DNA of 64,000 nt from Acidobacteriota bacterium (GCA_025350695.1 JANXXI010000235.1:1-64000); one strand, 5' to 3'. Positions 27,170 to 36,706 are shown, counted from the stretch's first letter. Made by a program: numbers and translations. Notes: a model not told the origin generated them from the sequence alone.

Positions 27170-27204
27170 GCCGACGCTCCGTCGGCGTGCGACTCTCAAG
27201 TCGC
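27170..27204. repeat. REP-like double hairpin
   Basis: Two adjacent palindromes lie in the 196-bp gap downstream of the ADOP gene: GCCGAC/GTCGGC (27170-27175 and 27181-27186, 5-nt loop) and GCGACT/AGTCGC (27189-27194 and 27199-27204, 4-nt loop). Closely spaced short stems of this kind are typical of REP/BIME elements. Whether copies exist elsewhere cannot be seen from one window. Confidence 0.45.
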
Positions 27205-27321
27205 GGCGTGCGAGGCTTGCCGAGAGCCAGTGCACCGAACGAACCGCAATCTTCGCCTTCTTGCGTTCAGTCGCGCCAATCAAGAATCCAGTAGTCACTA
27301 GGCCTGGCGTGAAATAATTCG

Positions 27322-29721
27322 CTATCCCAGCCTCATCATAGCTGCCGGATCCGTCCTAGCTGCCTGCCGCGCCGGCCAGTACGCCGCCAGAATCCCAATC
27401 AAGCCCAGCAACGCCGCCGCCGCCAACCAACTCGCCCAGTCCCAAGGTAACGGAGTGTTGTTCAGCACCAGAACTTTGCTCAGGGCCACGGATGCGGCAA
27501 GCGAAATCGCCCAGCTGGCAGCCACCGCAAGCATTCCCCAGCGCACTGCTTCCAAAACCAGCCGCGCTGGCGCTGCCCCCAAAGCCGATCGTATTCCCAT
27601 CTCTCCCCTCCGTTCGGTGAATGTCGCCGCCAAGCTCGAAGCCAACCCAAATCCCACGATGATTGAGGAAAGCACTCCAAAAAGCCCCAACAATTGCACC
27701 AGAGCCCGCCGCCCAGCCAGCGATTTTTCCACATGCGCGGCCAGAGGTCTCACTCCAACCCGTTGGATCTCCGGGTCCACGCGCCACACCGCCTCGGCCA
27801 CGGCGTTCTTCATTTGATCCGCCCCCAAACCCCTGCGCATAAAATACGTCAGCCCTTCCATTGCGACCTGGTTCGAGGTGATAAGAATCTGCGGTTCATG
27901 CTCCAACGTCAAATCCCGATTTCGTGTATTCCCCATCACGCCGACAATCACATGTTCCTCATACGGCTTCATCGCGAAGCCGTTGTAAAAACTCACCCGA
28001 AGCTTGCGCCCCAACGGAGATCTTCCCGCAAGATACTTTTCAACGAATGCCTGATTCACCACAGCCGCCCTCGTTGCCCCCCATCGGTCCGTATCATCGA
28101 AATCTCTGCCCGTAAGAATCGGAATAGATAACATCCGCAACAGACTTGGACTGGCTATGCCGAACTGCGCCACCCTCTGTTGATCTCGTGGCGCACTTTC
28201 ATCGTCCAACAAAAATCGCGTACGCCCGCTGCTAACCGGCATCGACGAGCCGCCGGCCGCCCCCGTTACTCCAGGGATCCGCTCCAATTGTTCAATCACC
28301 CGCCGATGAAACTCAATCATCTTCGGATCGGTGTTGTAGGTCGTCTCCGATATACCGATCCCCGAAATTAGAATCTGCTCAGTCCGAAAACCACGATCAG
28401 CGGTCAGCAGTCCCTGCACATTGCGGAAAATCAGAATCCCCGCATAGCCCAGCGTTGCCGTCAACGTCAGCTGAACCACGGCGAGCCGAAAGCGCAGCCG
28501 ATTCGAGTGGCTCGCAGTCGCCGTCCGACTGTTCGACAAAACTGAGGCACACAGCTCCTCAACACGCAGCGTCAGCAGCGGAGCCATCCCTCCAGTTAAA
28601 CTCGCAAGGATAGCCCCAATTCCCACAAGCAAGCACGTGAACCAGTCGAGCGAGGCTTTGTTCCATAACTCAAGCTGCTCCAATTCGCGGCCCAGGAACG
28701 GAGAGCCGCGCAAGGCAGCCAAAAGCAAAACCGTCCCGGCAATTCCAAACAACGCGCAGCCGGCAGCTAGCCAAAGTAGCTCTGCCGCCTGCCCGAAAAG
28801 TACCTGCCTTTTGGATGCGCCCAGGCAAAGTTGGATCCCCGCCGCGCGTTGCTGCCTCAACCATTGAGCGAGCCAAATCCCACTGGCGTTCGCAATGGAA
28901 ATCAACAGCAGCGTCCCAATCGCAGCCCACATCCAATACAGCAGTTTGACTCGGTCCCCAATCAGAGCTGTCGTCAAGTCGCCCGCTCTGAATTTCAACT
29001 CTCTACTTGTCACCGGAAACCGTTCGGCGAGTTCATTCGACCTGGCCTCCAACTCGGCTTGAAATTGCCCCGGCTGTCCAGTCGGCCCAAGCCTGGCAAT
29101 TGCTCCAAGCCCGCCCGCGCCCCGGTCACGCCAAAAGTCTGCACGGTTCAGCGGTATGTATATCTCCGGACTCTCGCCCGCCTGTGGAAAGTCAAACCAG
29201 GAAGGCATGACTCCCGCAACCCGATAGGCCGCCGAATTAATCCAGATGGTCCGATTTTCAAATGGAGCCTCGCCCAGCAACTTGCTCCAAGCTGCGCGCG
29301 AAAGCCAAACCCAGTTTTGATTCCCAGGTTGTTCATGATCACGCGTCAAGGGCTGACCAAACTCAGGCCGCACGCCCAACGCATCAAAAAACTCGCCAGT
29401 GATTTGAAGGGAAAGAACCACTTCCACATGCCCATGCTCTTCTATCTGAAATCCCCAAGTCCGGCGTAAATACCCCGCCACATGCTGAACCGAACTAGTC
29501 CGCAGATCCTCCAGAGCCATCCAACTAAGCCCTCCGGCTTGTCCTTTTTTCAGCGACTCAAGGGCAAACAGGCGCTGTGGCTCAGGGAAGGGAATTGCAG
29601 AGCGCAGCAAAGGGTAAGAGATGGCAATCCAAGCCCCCACCAGCGTCAAGGCGGACCCAATAACGGTGACGAAGGCCAATGAGCAAAGCCAATCCCGAAC
29701 CCTACGTTTCAAGGAAACCAT
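27322..29721 (-). CDS. ADOP-type permease (MacB/FtsX family)
   Basis: This 799-residue inner-membrane protein has the layout of acidobacterial duplicated orphan permeases: one N-terminal membrane segment (about 15-37), a long periplasmic MacB-type domain, a first block of three FtsX membrane helices (about 272-425), a second periplasmic domain, and a second FtsX block (about 680-790). The C-terminal end (YWPARQAARTDPAAMMRLG) is the family signature. No ATPase partner is adjacent, as is usual for these 'orphan' permeases. They are thought to export or sense unknown molecules. It is the most lineage-specific gene in the window. Confidence 0.9.
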   Translation of the reverse strand: MVSLKRRVRDWLCSLAFVTVIGSALTLVGAWIAISYPLLRSAIPFPEPQRLFALESLKKGQAGGLSWMALEDLRTSSVQHVAGYLRRTWGFQIEEHGHVEVVLSLQITGEFFDALGVRPEFGQPLTRDHEQPGNQNWVWLSRAAWSKLLGEAPFENRTIWINSAAYRVAGVMPSWFDFPQAGESPEIYIPLNRADFWRDRGAGGLGAIARLGPTGQPGQFQAELEARSNELAERFPVTSRELKFRAGDLTTALIGDRVKLLYWMWAAIGTLLLISIANASGIWLAQWLRQQRAAGIQLCLGASKRQVLFGQAAELLWLAAGCALFGIAGTVLLLAALRGSPFLGRELEQLELWNKASLDWFTCLLVGIGAILASLTGGMAPLLTLRVEELCASVLSNSRTATASHSNRLRFRLAVVQLTLTATLGYAGILIFRNVQGLLTADRGFRTEQILISGIGISETTYNTDPKMIEFHRRVIEQLERIPGVTGAAGGSSMPVSSGRTRFLLDDESAPRDQQRVAQFGIASPSLLRMLSIPILTGRDFDDTDRWGATRAAVVNQAFVEKYLAGRSPLGRKLRVSFYNGFAMKPYEEHVIVGVMGNTRNRDLTLEHEPQILITSNQVAMEGLTYFMRRGLGADQMKNAVAEAVWRVDPEIQRVGVRPLAAHVEKSLAGRRALVQLLGLFGVLSSIIVGFGLASSLAATFTERRGEMGIRSALGAAPARLVLEAVRWGMLAVAASWAISLAASVALSKVLVLNNTPLPWDWASWLAAAALLGLIGILAAYWPARQAARTDPAAMMRLG

Positions 29722-29801
29722 TCACCAATATTAGGACAAGTTAGGCCGATCCGTGAGCGGCGCTCGGCCCCCAAGACGACCTCGCCAGGATCTGGGAAAT
29801 A

Positions 29802-30332
29802 CTAGTCTTTACGCCGGGCAGCCATCTCTTTACCTACCGCCGCCAACTCCGCTGCGGAAAGCGATGCACTAACCTTGGGGAATAAATCATGCTCCTCAAT
29901 TTGAATGTGCTCGCTATAAAGAGAACTCAATTCTTCCACGTCGGTTTTCATCCGGGTCCAATCCGAAGGACTCAAAATGCCACGCGCTGACCACAACATG
30001 CCAAGCTGCTCTATAGTAGCCTGCAATTCGTGCAACCGTGCATGTTGCTTCTCCAGTTTGGCGATCACGGTCTTCATGCCGCTAGCCTTTTTCAGTCGCG
30101 GGAACAGGCTGTCGTCTTCATCGGACGAATGCTTTGGGGCGGCGTTCCGAAAATAGTTTAAGCTGCGCTCTAAAGCGCCCCGACGCTCTGGATTGAGCGG
30201 TTCCGGCTTATCTGCCACGGTCAGAGTTTCTAACACTCCGACGTGATCCTCAATCTTCCGGTGGCACCCTATCAGCACACCTACGGGATCAGAAAAGTCA
30301 GCGGGTTTAGAAGCTCCAATTTTTACAAGCAT
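29802..30332 (-). CDS. Hemerythrin HHE domain protein
   Basis: Hemerythrin-like domains bind a di-iron centre with His and carboxylate ligands and sense or carry O2 or NO, or store iron. This 176-residue protein shows IGCHRKIEDH (about 22-31), the paired KHSSDEDDSLFPRL block (about 70-83), KQHARLHEL (about 95-103) and SEHIQIEEHDLFP (about 142-154), the four-helix HHE pattern. It lies in a minus-strand run between the DinB/YfiT gene and the ADOP permease. The role is not evident from context. Confidence 0.85.
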   Translation of the reverse strand: MLVKIGASKPADFSDPVGVLIGCHRKIEDHVGVLETLTVADKPEPLNPERRGALERSLNYFRNAAPKHSSDEDDSLFPRLKKASGMKTVIAKLEKQHARLHELQATIEQLGMLWSARGILSPSDWTRMKTDVEELSSLYSEHIQIEEHDLFPKVSASLSAAELAAVGKEMAARRKD

Positions 30333-30397
30333 TTGCTCACCATCCAGGTTAACTGTTTGAGCGCGAAAAAGCTCGTTTGAGGGTAAAATTCCAATCG

Positions 30398-30925
30398 CTA
30401 TTTCCAGTTCATTCGGGCTTTTAGGCCGGTGATCTGCGCTAAGTGATGATTTCCGTGCCAGGAATAAAGCTGCAGCATCTGATCCAGCGAATAGTGATTC
30501 ATATACTCAGGATGGATATAAGTCCTCGCCCATTGTTTACCCTGGACACTCTTCCACACAGCCGTCCAACGAGCTTGGACCGCCCGATAATGGTCCAGAG
30601 CACTCGCCACGGGTAGATTCGAATCCGGAAGCTTCGCCCACAAGTCCTCCAAATATGGCTTGATAATCGGCGAATCTTCGGTCAGCGCCAGTTTGGTGCG
30701 GACATACCCATTTGAGTGCGAATCCGGTAGATGATGGCAAACTTGCCGTACGGTCCAGCCACCTGGACGGTACGGCGTGTCGAGTTGTGCGTCTGAAAGG
30801 CTTGTAACTTCGGCTTGAAGTTGCCCTGGAGCCTGGGAAAACTCCTCAATCCATTCGGCCCTCTGCTCGTCTGTAACGCTTTTTAAATACTGCGGTTTTC
30901 CGATTGGATATTGGAGATGTTCCAC
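30398..30925 (-). CDS. YfiT/BstA-like DinB-superfamily protein
   Basis: This 175-residue protein belongs to the DinB four-helix superfamily, whose members include thiol S-transferases such as bacillithiol transferase (YfiT/BstA). The conserved ending of the family core is present: TVRQVCHHLPDSHSNGYVR and, at the C-terminus, LYSWHGNHHLAQI, with the His residues that bind the metal. Acidobacteria may use a different low-molecular-weight thiol, so the substrate is uncertain. The gene follows a secreted unknown by 11 bp. Confidence 0.82.
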   Translation of the reverse strand: MEHLQYPIGKPQYLKSVTDEQRAEWIEEFSQAPGQLQAEVTSLSDAQLDTPYRPGGWTVRQVCHHLPDSHSNGYVRTKLALTEDSPIIKPYLEDLWAKLPDSNLPVASALDHYRAVQARWTAVWKSVQGKQWARTYIHPEYMNHYSLDQMLQLYSWHGNHHLAQITGLKARMNWK

Positions 30926-30936
30926 TGATTTCGATC

Positions 30937-31869
30937 CTAGATTTTCCTTCTAGCAGCCGGCGCCCCATGCATCATCTTCTCAAGTTGCTCCTGAGGTAGA
31001 GCAATTTTGATACGAAGGGTCTTTGTCTCTTGAGAAATCTGCATTCCTTCGAGAGCGGTGGCCAGCATCCGAGCCTCTTCGTTGTCCCGATTCATTTGCA
31101 CCATGTTCGTCAGGAAGCGAACTACGTCCGCCAAGGCACCGGCGTCTTTTTCCGTCTTCGCCTGGGCCTCCATGTTCAATTCGACGCTACCGGGAAAGAA
31201 GCGCAGACCGACAGCTGCTTGTTCGACTGATTTAAGAAAGTCACCATTCAATCCAGCCATTGGCGACCCGGAATTGTTTCTGGCTACGCCCGGTTTGGAG
31301 CGCATTCCCACACTAGGAGTAGACGCGATCATCCAAACGTCATTGCCCTGACTGAGACTTTGCGCCCGGCTCGCCCTGGCTGCATCCAGATGCGTTCCTC
31401 CGTTGCGCCGGTCCACGGCGGCCCGGACCGATTCCAGATCGCCCAACAGCGCCGTATGGTCACCGATCAACGTGAAGCCGCCGGAGTTGTTGCCCTGCTG
31501 CTTGAAGATCTCCAGGCCATTTCGATTCTCTACAAGGCTTGGCCCAAAAGCCCTAAGCGCGTCGCTGATCTTTGACGGATTAAGCCTACCCCGCACAACA
31601 AAAATCCCTTTACCGCCATGGCCACCGGCTTCGACGCTGGCAAACAGAATTTCGTCTAAGTCCCGCTTCGGATCGAGTCCTATCTTTTCAAAGAAATCGC
31701 TCGGCATCGAATCCAGCATCGATTTCGCGAAGCTTGATGTCTTAGCCTTTTGCACGTCGATGCCACCCAGAAACTGGGCTTCGGGCATGACGAAGTTGAG
31801 TAGGGCGGAATCAGCGGCGAATGCCGGGATACAAAGCGGTATTAGTAGGGCGGAAACGAAAGTGCGCAT
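30937..31869 (-). CDS. Secreted protein of unknown function (DUF3352-like)
   Basis: This 310-residue protein has a clean signal peptide (ending AFAADS) and then an alternating alpha/beta body with no catalytic motif I recognise. The pattern (GIDVQKAKTSSFAKSMLD, then DEILFASVEAGGHGGKGIFVVRGRL) resembles DUF3352-type periplasmic proteins seen in Acidobacteria and Planctomycetes. The gene lies 18 bp after the ribBA homologue and 11 bp before the DinB gene, so it is in that operon. The function is unknown. Confidence 0.65.
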   Translation of the reverse strand: MRTFVSALLIPLCIPAFAADSALLNFVMPEAQFLGGIDVQKAKTSSFAKSMLDSMPSDFFEKIGLDPKRDLDEILFASVEAGGHGGKGIFVVRGRLNPSKISDALRAFGPSLVENRNGLEIFKQQGNNSGGFTLIGDHTALLGDLESVRAAVDRRNGGTHLDAARASRAQSLSQGNDVWMIASTPSVGMRSKPGVARNNSGSPMAGLNGDFLKSVEQAAVGLRFFPGSVELNMEAQAKTEKDAGALADVVRFLTNMVQMNRDNEEARMLATALEGMQISQETKTLRIKIALPQEQLEKMMHGAPAARRKI

Positions 31870-31887
31870 GAAAGAAATACTCCTGTC

Positions 31888-33045
31888 CTATAAACGGTTG
31901 AGCAATGGGGAAAGTTCCCGTTTTTTGACCGGAATCTGCTCGGTGATCTCTATTCCGTACCCCTCAAGGCCCACAACTTTACGCGGATGATTGGTTAACA
32001 GTCGGATCCGGCGAAGCCCCAGGTCTGACAGGATCTGCGCTCCAATCCCGGCTTCGTGCAGCAGCACTTTCATCTGATTCCCTGTCAACGCCGTCTGGGA
32101 GTGCACCGACTCCAGATGTGCCGGCATCTCCTCTCGTTTGAATACCTTGTATCCCAAACCCGTCTGATGTAGGTAGACTATGGCTCCAGATCCGTTCTCC
32201 GCAATCGCCTGCATCGAACCTTCCAAAGTAGACGAGCATGCGCAATCAGTCGAATGAAATACATCCCCGAATACGCAGTGGGAATGCATGCGGACCAAAA
32301 CGTTATCCTTGCCCGAAATGTCGCCCATCACCAGCGCCATGTGAGTTTCCGGATCAATCGGACTTTCATAAGCGATGCTACGAAATGTACCGTAGGGCGT
32401 CGGCACAATACCTTCGGCCTTTCGCCGAAGAAAGCGTTCATTCTCCAAACGGAAGCGGATCAGCGCAGCCACGGAGATCATTTTCAAGTCATGTTGCTTG
32501 CAATAAATGATCAGATCCGGCACTCGAGCCATGGTGCCGTCTTCCTTCATGATTTCGCAGATCACTCCACCCGCTGGAAGGCCGGCTAGCCGCGCCAAGT
32601 CCACGGCGGCTTCGGTTTGTCCAGCGCGAACAAGGACACCGCCCTCGCGGGCTCGTAGCGGAAACATATGGCCGGGTCTTGCCAACTCAGAGGGGCGTGT
32701 GTCATCCCTCATGGCGATCTGGATGGTAAGTGCCCGATCAGCCGCTGAAATGCCGGTTGTAACTCCCTCCACGGCATCGATCGATTCGCAAAACGCCGTA
32801 CCGAATTGGGAGGTGTTGTGGGAGCTGACAAGCGGCAGACCCAGCTGATCACACCTGTCGGGACTCAAGGCCAGGCATATCAAACCACGGCCATGCACGG
32901 CCATGAAATTGATGATCTCAGGTGTGACTTTATTTGCCGCAACGGTGAGATCGCCTTCGTTCTCCCGATCTTCATCGTCGACGACAACCACCATCTTTCC
33001 TTGGCGGAAATCTTCAATAGCTTCTTGAATGGAGGCGAAGGGCAT
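31888..33045 (-). CDS. ribBA: RibBA-family protein with altered GTP cyclohydrolase II site
   Basis: RibBA proteins join DHBP synthase (RibB) and GTP cyclohydrolase II (RibA) for riboflavin synthesis. The RibB half keeps [10 protein letters not shown] (23-32) and ARPGHMFPL (122-130), but the usual GHTEA is AGQTEA, with Gln 143 where the metal-binding His normally lies. The RibA half keeps the zinc Cys 257, 268 and 270, yet the catalytic DxR of E. coli RibA (Asp126, Arg128) aligns with Leu 328 and His 330 ([10 protein letters not shown]), and RQEGRGIG reads HQTGLGYK. So the cyclohydrolase is probably inactive, as in RibBX-type hybrids. It heads the operon. No FMN riboswitch is visible upstream. 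Confidence 0.85.
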   Translation of the reverse strand: MPFASIQEAIEDFRQGKMVVVVDDEDRENEGDLTVAANKVTPEIINFMAVHGRGLICLALSPDRCDQLGLPLVSSHNTSQFGTAFCESIDAVEGVTTGISAADRALTIQIAMRDDTRPSELARPGHMFPLRAREGGVLVRAGQTEAAVDLARLAGLPAGGVICEIMKEDGTMARVPDLIIYCKQHDLKMISVAALIRFRLENERFLRRKAEGIVPTPYGTFRSIAYESPIDPETHMALVMGDISGKDNVLVRMHSHCVFGDVFHSTDCACSSTLEGSMQAIAENGSGAIVYLHQTGLGYKVFKREEMPAHLESVHSQTALTGNQMKVLLHEAGIGAQILSDLGLRRIRLLTNHPRKVVGLEGYGIEITEQIPVKKRELSPLLNRL

Positions 33046-33123
33046 GTTTTATTGGAGAGCTATAACCAATATACCCTTTGAAGGATCATCAGGCAGCCGG
33101 GTAATCTTGACCGCGCTGGTAAT

Positions 33124-34041
33124 TCAACCAGCCCACGCCGAGGCAGCCGTCGCGTTCGTCGGTTGCGCTTCGTCAGCGGTTAGGAAGGTGCCGGAAATAT
33201 GGTCCTGCCAGGAAAGGCTTTCCTCGTCAAGGAAGACCCACAGTAGTCCAATACCCGCAGCCATGGAACTCAAGATCGAGGCGAAAACGCGATGGACTCG
33301 TTCGCGAGCTTTGGGTCGGCGGCCGTCAAAGTCGGTCAGCCGCAGACCAAGGTATTGTGCGCCAGGTGTTTCGGTTCCCGCAGCCGCCCAAAAGAGCTTG
33401 TAAATCATCGGTAGCATCACAAGCAGTGATCCGAAGACCAGTTTGTTTTCCATCGGGCTGAAATCGAACTCGCCCCCGCCATAGACGAAGATGCCCGCAA
33501 ACAGGGCAATAGAAAAAAGAATCAGACTTCCATCGATCACTGAGGAAAGCGCGCGGTGCAATACAGACGCAACGCGATAATCGCAATAGACAGCCGAACG
33601 GACTTCCTGCCCAACGTGCCGAAACTCCATTTTGGGGGCACTGAAGAAATCAAGGACCCCCTGATCGAAGGTTTCCCCTGAAGATTTCTTTGCCGCATAC
33701 GATCTTTTCCTGGTCGTCGGCGCAGTTGCTTCACGGCCATCGATTGTGACCACCTTCAGTCCATCACGGCCAAACAGCGAGCCTTGAACCGGAAAACTCA
33801 AGGATTGTCCCGTGCTTCGCTCTCCATGGAAAGTTTCAAAAGCCGGCGCCCGCTCCGCTACTGCAACGGCAGCCATCGGTTCTCGATCCACAACCACGTC
33901 GTACTTGCGCGCAGTGGCATCACGGTTAACAGGATAGGCATTGACCGCATAGGCGGTTACGACCGCGCCAAGACGGCGTTGGCAGCGGCGGCAGCGATGT
34001 TCGGTTTCAGAATTCAAGGTTCTGCAATATTCGCAGATCAT
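33124..34041 (-). CDS. RDD-family membrane protein with N-terminal zinc ribbon
   Basis: The N-terminus is a zinc ribbon (CEYC at about 3-6 and CRRC at about 18-21). After a ~120-residue linker comes an RDD domain with three membrane helices (about 165-185, 195-215, 250-275) and the RDD-type motif near SVIDGSLIL. I placed the start at ATG 34041 because the zinc ribbon begins there and AAGGA lies upstream; the longer ORF begins 14 codons earlier. Such ribbon-RDD proteins are common in Acidobacteria; substrates are unknown (some RDD proteins act in ion transport). It is divergent from lptD. Confidence 0.7.
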   Translation of the reverse strand: MICEYCRTLNSETEHRCRRCQRRLGAVVTAYAVNAYPVNRDATARKYDVVVDREPMAAVAVAERAPAFETFHGERSTGQSLSFPVQGSLFGRDGLKVVTIDGREATAPTTRKRSYAAKKSSGETFDQGVLDFFSAPKMEFRHVGQEVRSAVYCDYRVASVLHRALSSVIDGSLILFSIALFAGIFVYGGGEFDFSPMENKLVFGSLLVMLPMIYKLFWAAAGTETPGAQYLGLRLTDFDGRRPKARERVHRVFASILSSMAAGIGLLWVFLDEESLSWQDHISGTFLTADEAQPTNATAASAWAG

Positions 34042-34291
34042 AAGTTTTTCGGTCCTTATCTGAAGTCCCTTTGCCCCCACCATCCAAGTGTTTACCTTTG
34101 GCAGGTTGCTCCAGGCTTAAGATCCGTGCTAGCTTCTTCGTTTGAACAGCTCCAAATCGAAACGTTAGGAACCAGCACTGATCCCCTCCACTCCATTCCT
34201 TACCCCTGTCCCCGGTACTACTGGGTCGAGGGTCCATTCCCTTAGTTGGGCTCTTTTTTCGGCCCTTGGGTCCAGCACTAAGTACTTTATT

Positions 34292-36706
34292 TTGTGCAGA
34301 CCCAGTATCTTTCGTAACATATTCCGTGGGAAATGTCACGAACTATTATTGACCACTAGGCTGGTACTACTAGCACTATACAATATATCGGCGGATGCCC
34401 TTAGAAACTACACGGTATTGTGCTTAGGGATTTTCCTGGACAACTATTCTGTGGCTCAGGTCCGTCCCCAATTAAATCCTACGCCTGTAGTTAAAGCCCC
34501 CTCGGTCCGCCCGAACCGTATCCGAATTAAGCGATCTAATGCTCCTGCGCCGGACGAAATCCGCGTTGTCGCTGTCACCGAGGAAGCCGACGGAAATCTC
34601 CGTAAATTGCGTGGCGCAGTGCAAATCGAAACCACCGAATTCCTCCTGAAAGCTGACGAGGTTGACTATGACGAGGACACCCGTTGGGTTGAGGCCCGCG
34701 GTAACGTCTTTTTCCAGAATTTCGATGGTGGTGAGGAAATCCATTGCGATCGCGCTCAATACAACATGGAGGACGAGACGGGCCGATTCTATGCCCCGAA
34801 GGGCCAAGCTCCTGCCAGAGTTGAAGCCAGGCGAGGAGTTCTTGCCTCGTCCAACCCATTTATTTTTGAAGGCAATTGGGCCGAAAAGATCAGGGATCGC
34901 TATATACTTTACGATGGCTTCGTGACCAATTGCAAATTACCGAAACCATGGTGGCGCTTGACTGGACCTAAGATCGATATAATTCCTGGGGATAGAGCCA
35001 TTGCATACAAGTCTTACTTTAAGGTCAAGCGCTTCCCGGTTCTATACGCCCCCGCGTTCTACAAGTCCCTCGAAAAGCTCCCGCGCCGGAGTGGGCTCTT
35101 AACCCCGAATGCCGGCATTTCCAGCCGCTTTGGCAAAATCATCAACGCTGGATACTTTTGGGCGATTAATAGGAGTTATGACGTCACTTACCGGGGGCAG
35201 CTTTATACCGCGAGAGGGTTAAGAAATCACATTGACTTTCGTGGGAAACCAAATGATAAAACAAGCTTTAATTTCATATTTGAAGGTATAAAAGACCGCG
35301 GTGCTCTGCAAGACGATGGCTCCAGGATCAAACAGGGGGGCTACCTCATGTCACTTACTGCCAAAACCGACCTCAAGTACGGATTCGAAGGTCATGTGAA
35401 CGCCAACTACCTGAGTTCGTTCACCTATCGACAAGCATTTTCTCAAAACTATAACGAAGCTATCTATTCTGAAAACAACGCGATAGGATACCTTTCCAAG
35501 AATTCGGATGCATACACGCTTCACTTCGTCGTTTCTCGCCACCAAGTTTTTCAAAGTACCGTTGAAGGCGACGAGATCGTCATCAGCAAACTCCCCAGCG
35601 TCGAGTTCAACTCCCGAGACAAAAAGATTAGCGATAAGTTTCCCATCTGGTTTTCATTCGACTCCTCCGCCTCCCTCCTGCGACGCCAACAACCTCTTTT
35701 TCAAACCCGAGCCTTCATGGACCGGCTGGACGTGGCGCCAAGAATCATGACTGCCTTCCGGTTTGGGGGCTTCAATTTCCTGCCTTCCATTTCCGCCAGG
35801 GAGACCCATTACAACGAAAGCCGCAATCCGAATACCTTACAAGTTACAGGGGAAAACGCTCACCGTGAAGCCATCGAATTTGGCTTCGATATGATCCCTC
35901 CGTCGATAGAGAAGACTTATGATGCGCCAAAGTGGCTTGGGGAAAAGCTGAAACATGTGATCGAGCCCCGTGCCTCCTATCGGTATGTGAGCGGCGTTAG
36001 GGACTTCAACGACCTGATCCGCTTTGACCAAACGGAACTGATCAGCAACACCAACGAATTGGAAGTCAGCCTGATCAATCGGTTTTTCGCCAAACGCAAC
36101 GGTAACGTAGAAGAAGTTCTCAGCTGGCAGCTATGGCAGCGCCGATACTTCGACCCTACTTTCGGCGGAGCGTTGCAACCCGGTCAGCGCAACGTTCTGC
36201 AAAGCACCAACGAGTTGACGGCTTATGGCTTCCTCGACCAACGCCGCAACTACTCGCCGATTGTCAGCGCAATCCGGGCTAAACCTATTCCAGCATTAGC
36301 TATTGAATGGCGGGCCGATTACGATCCACTTCGCGGTATTTTTACCAATTCCGGATTTACGGCGGATGGCCGCAAAGGCCAGGTTTTTGTCGCGTTCGGG
36401 CACAACAAGGTGGCCAAGATTCCGCTCCTTTCTCCAGAAGCAAATCAACTGGTTGGCCGCATTGGCTACGGCAATGAACAACACAAGGGGTGGAACGCAG
36501 GCTTTAATTCCGTGTACGATTACCGCCAGGGCATCCTCCAATACGCGGCTACCCAGGTCAGTTACAACTCCGATTGTTGCGGTATTTCTGTACAATGGCG
36601 GCGCTTCAGTTTCGGGGCGCGCAACGAAAATCAATACCTGGTGTCATTCGCCGTTGCCAACATCGGGACCTTCGGAACGCTACGTAAGCAAGAGCGCCTT
36701 TTCTAG
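34292..36706 (+). CDS. lptD: LPS-assembly protein LptD
   Basis: LptD is the outer-membrane barrel that inserts lipopolysaccharide at the surface. The body shows an OstA-type beta-jellyroll (about 90-210, e.g. LKADEVDYDEDTRWVEARGNV), a Cys-containing FVTNCKLPKPWW segment, YFKVKRFPVLYAPAFYKSLE, and a long C-terminal barrel region ending in aromatic KQERLF. The true start is unclear: only TTG codons (34292 and 34418) are in frame, and TATACAAT at 34377-34384, a good -10, favours 34418. The coordinates give the widest reading frame. It implies an LPS-bearing outer membrane. Confidence 0.88.
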   Translation: MCRPSIFRNIFRGKCHELLLTTRLVLLALYNISADALRNYTVLCLGIFLDNYSVAQVRPQLNPTPVVKAPSVRPNRIRIKRSNAPAPDEIRVVAVTEEADGNLRKLRGAVQIETTEFLLKADEVDYDEDTRWVEARGNVFFQNFDGGEEIHCDRAQYNMEDETGRFYAPKGQAPARVEARRGVLASSNPFIFEGNWAEKIRDRYILYDGFVTNCKLPKPWWRLTGPKIDIIPGDRAIAYKSYFKVKRFPVLYAPAFYKSLEKLPRRSGLLTPNAGISSRFGKIINAGYFWAINRSYDVTYRGQLYTARGLRNHIDFRGKPNDKTSFNFIFEGIKDRGALQDDGSRIKQGGYLMSLTAKTDLKYGFEGHVNANYLSSFTYRQAFSQNYNEAIYSENNAIGYLSKNSDAYTLHFVVSRHQVFQSTVEGDEIVISKLPSVEFNSRDKKISDKFPIWFSFDSSASLLRRQQPLFQTRAFMDRLDVAPRIMTAFRFGGFNFLPSISARETHYNESRNPNTLQVTGENAHREAIEFGFDMIPPSIEKTYDAPKWLGEKLKHVIEPRASYRYVSGVRDFNDLIRFDQTELISNTNELEVSLINRFFAKRNGNVEEVLSWQLWQRRYFDPTFGGALQPGQRNVLQSTNELTAYGFLDQRRNYSPIVSAIRAKPIPALAIEWRADYDPLRGIFTNSGFTADGRKGQVFVAFGHNKVAKIPLLSPEANQLVGRIGYGNEQHKGWNAGFNSVYDYRQGILQYAATQVSYNSDCCGISVQWRRFSFGARNENQYLVSFAVANIGTFGTLRKQERLF

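Noticed and set aside
30605-30625. tRNA-like GATTCGAATCC
   Set aside because: It lies inside the well-supported DinB/YfiT gene and no acceptor stem or anticodon arm surrounds it.
33046-33123. FMN riboswitch expected upstream of ribBA
   Set aside because: The 78-bp gap is too short for an RFN element and shows none of its conserved blocks.
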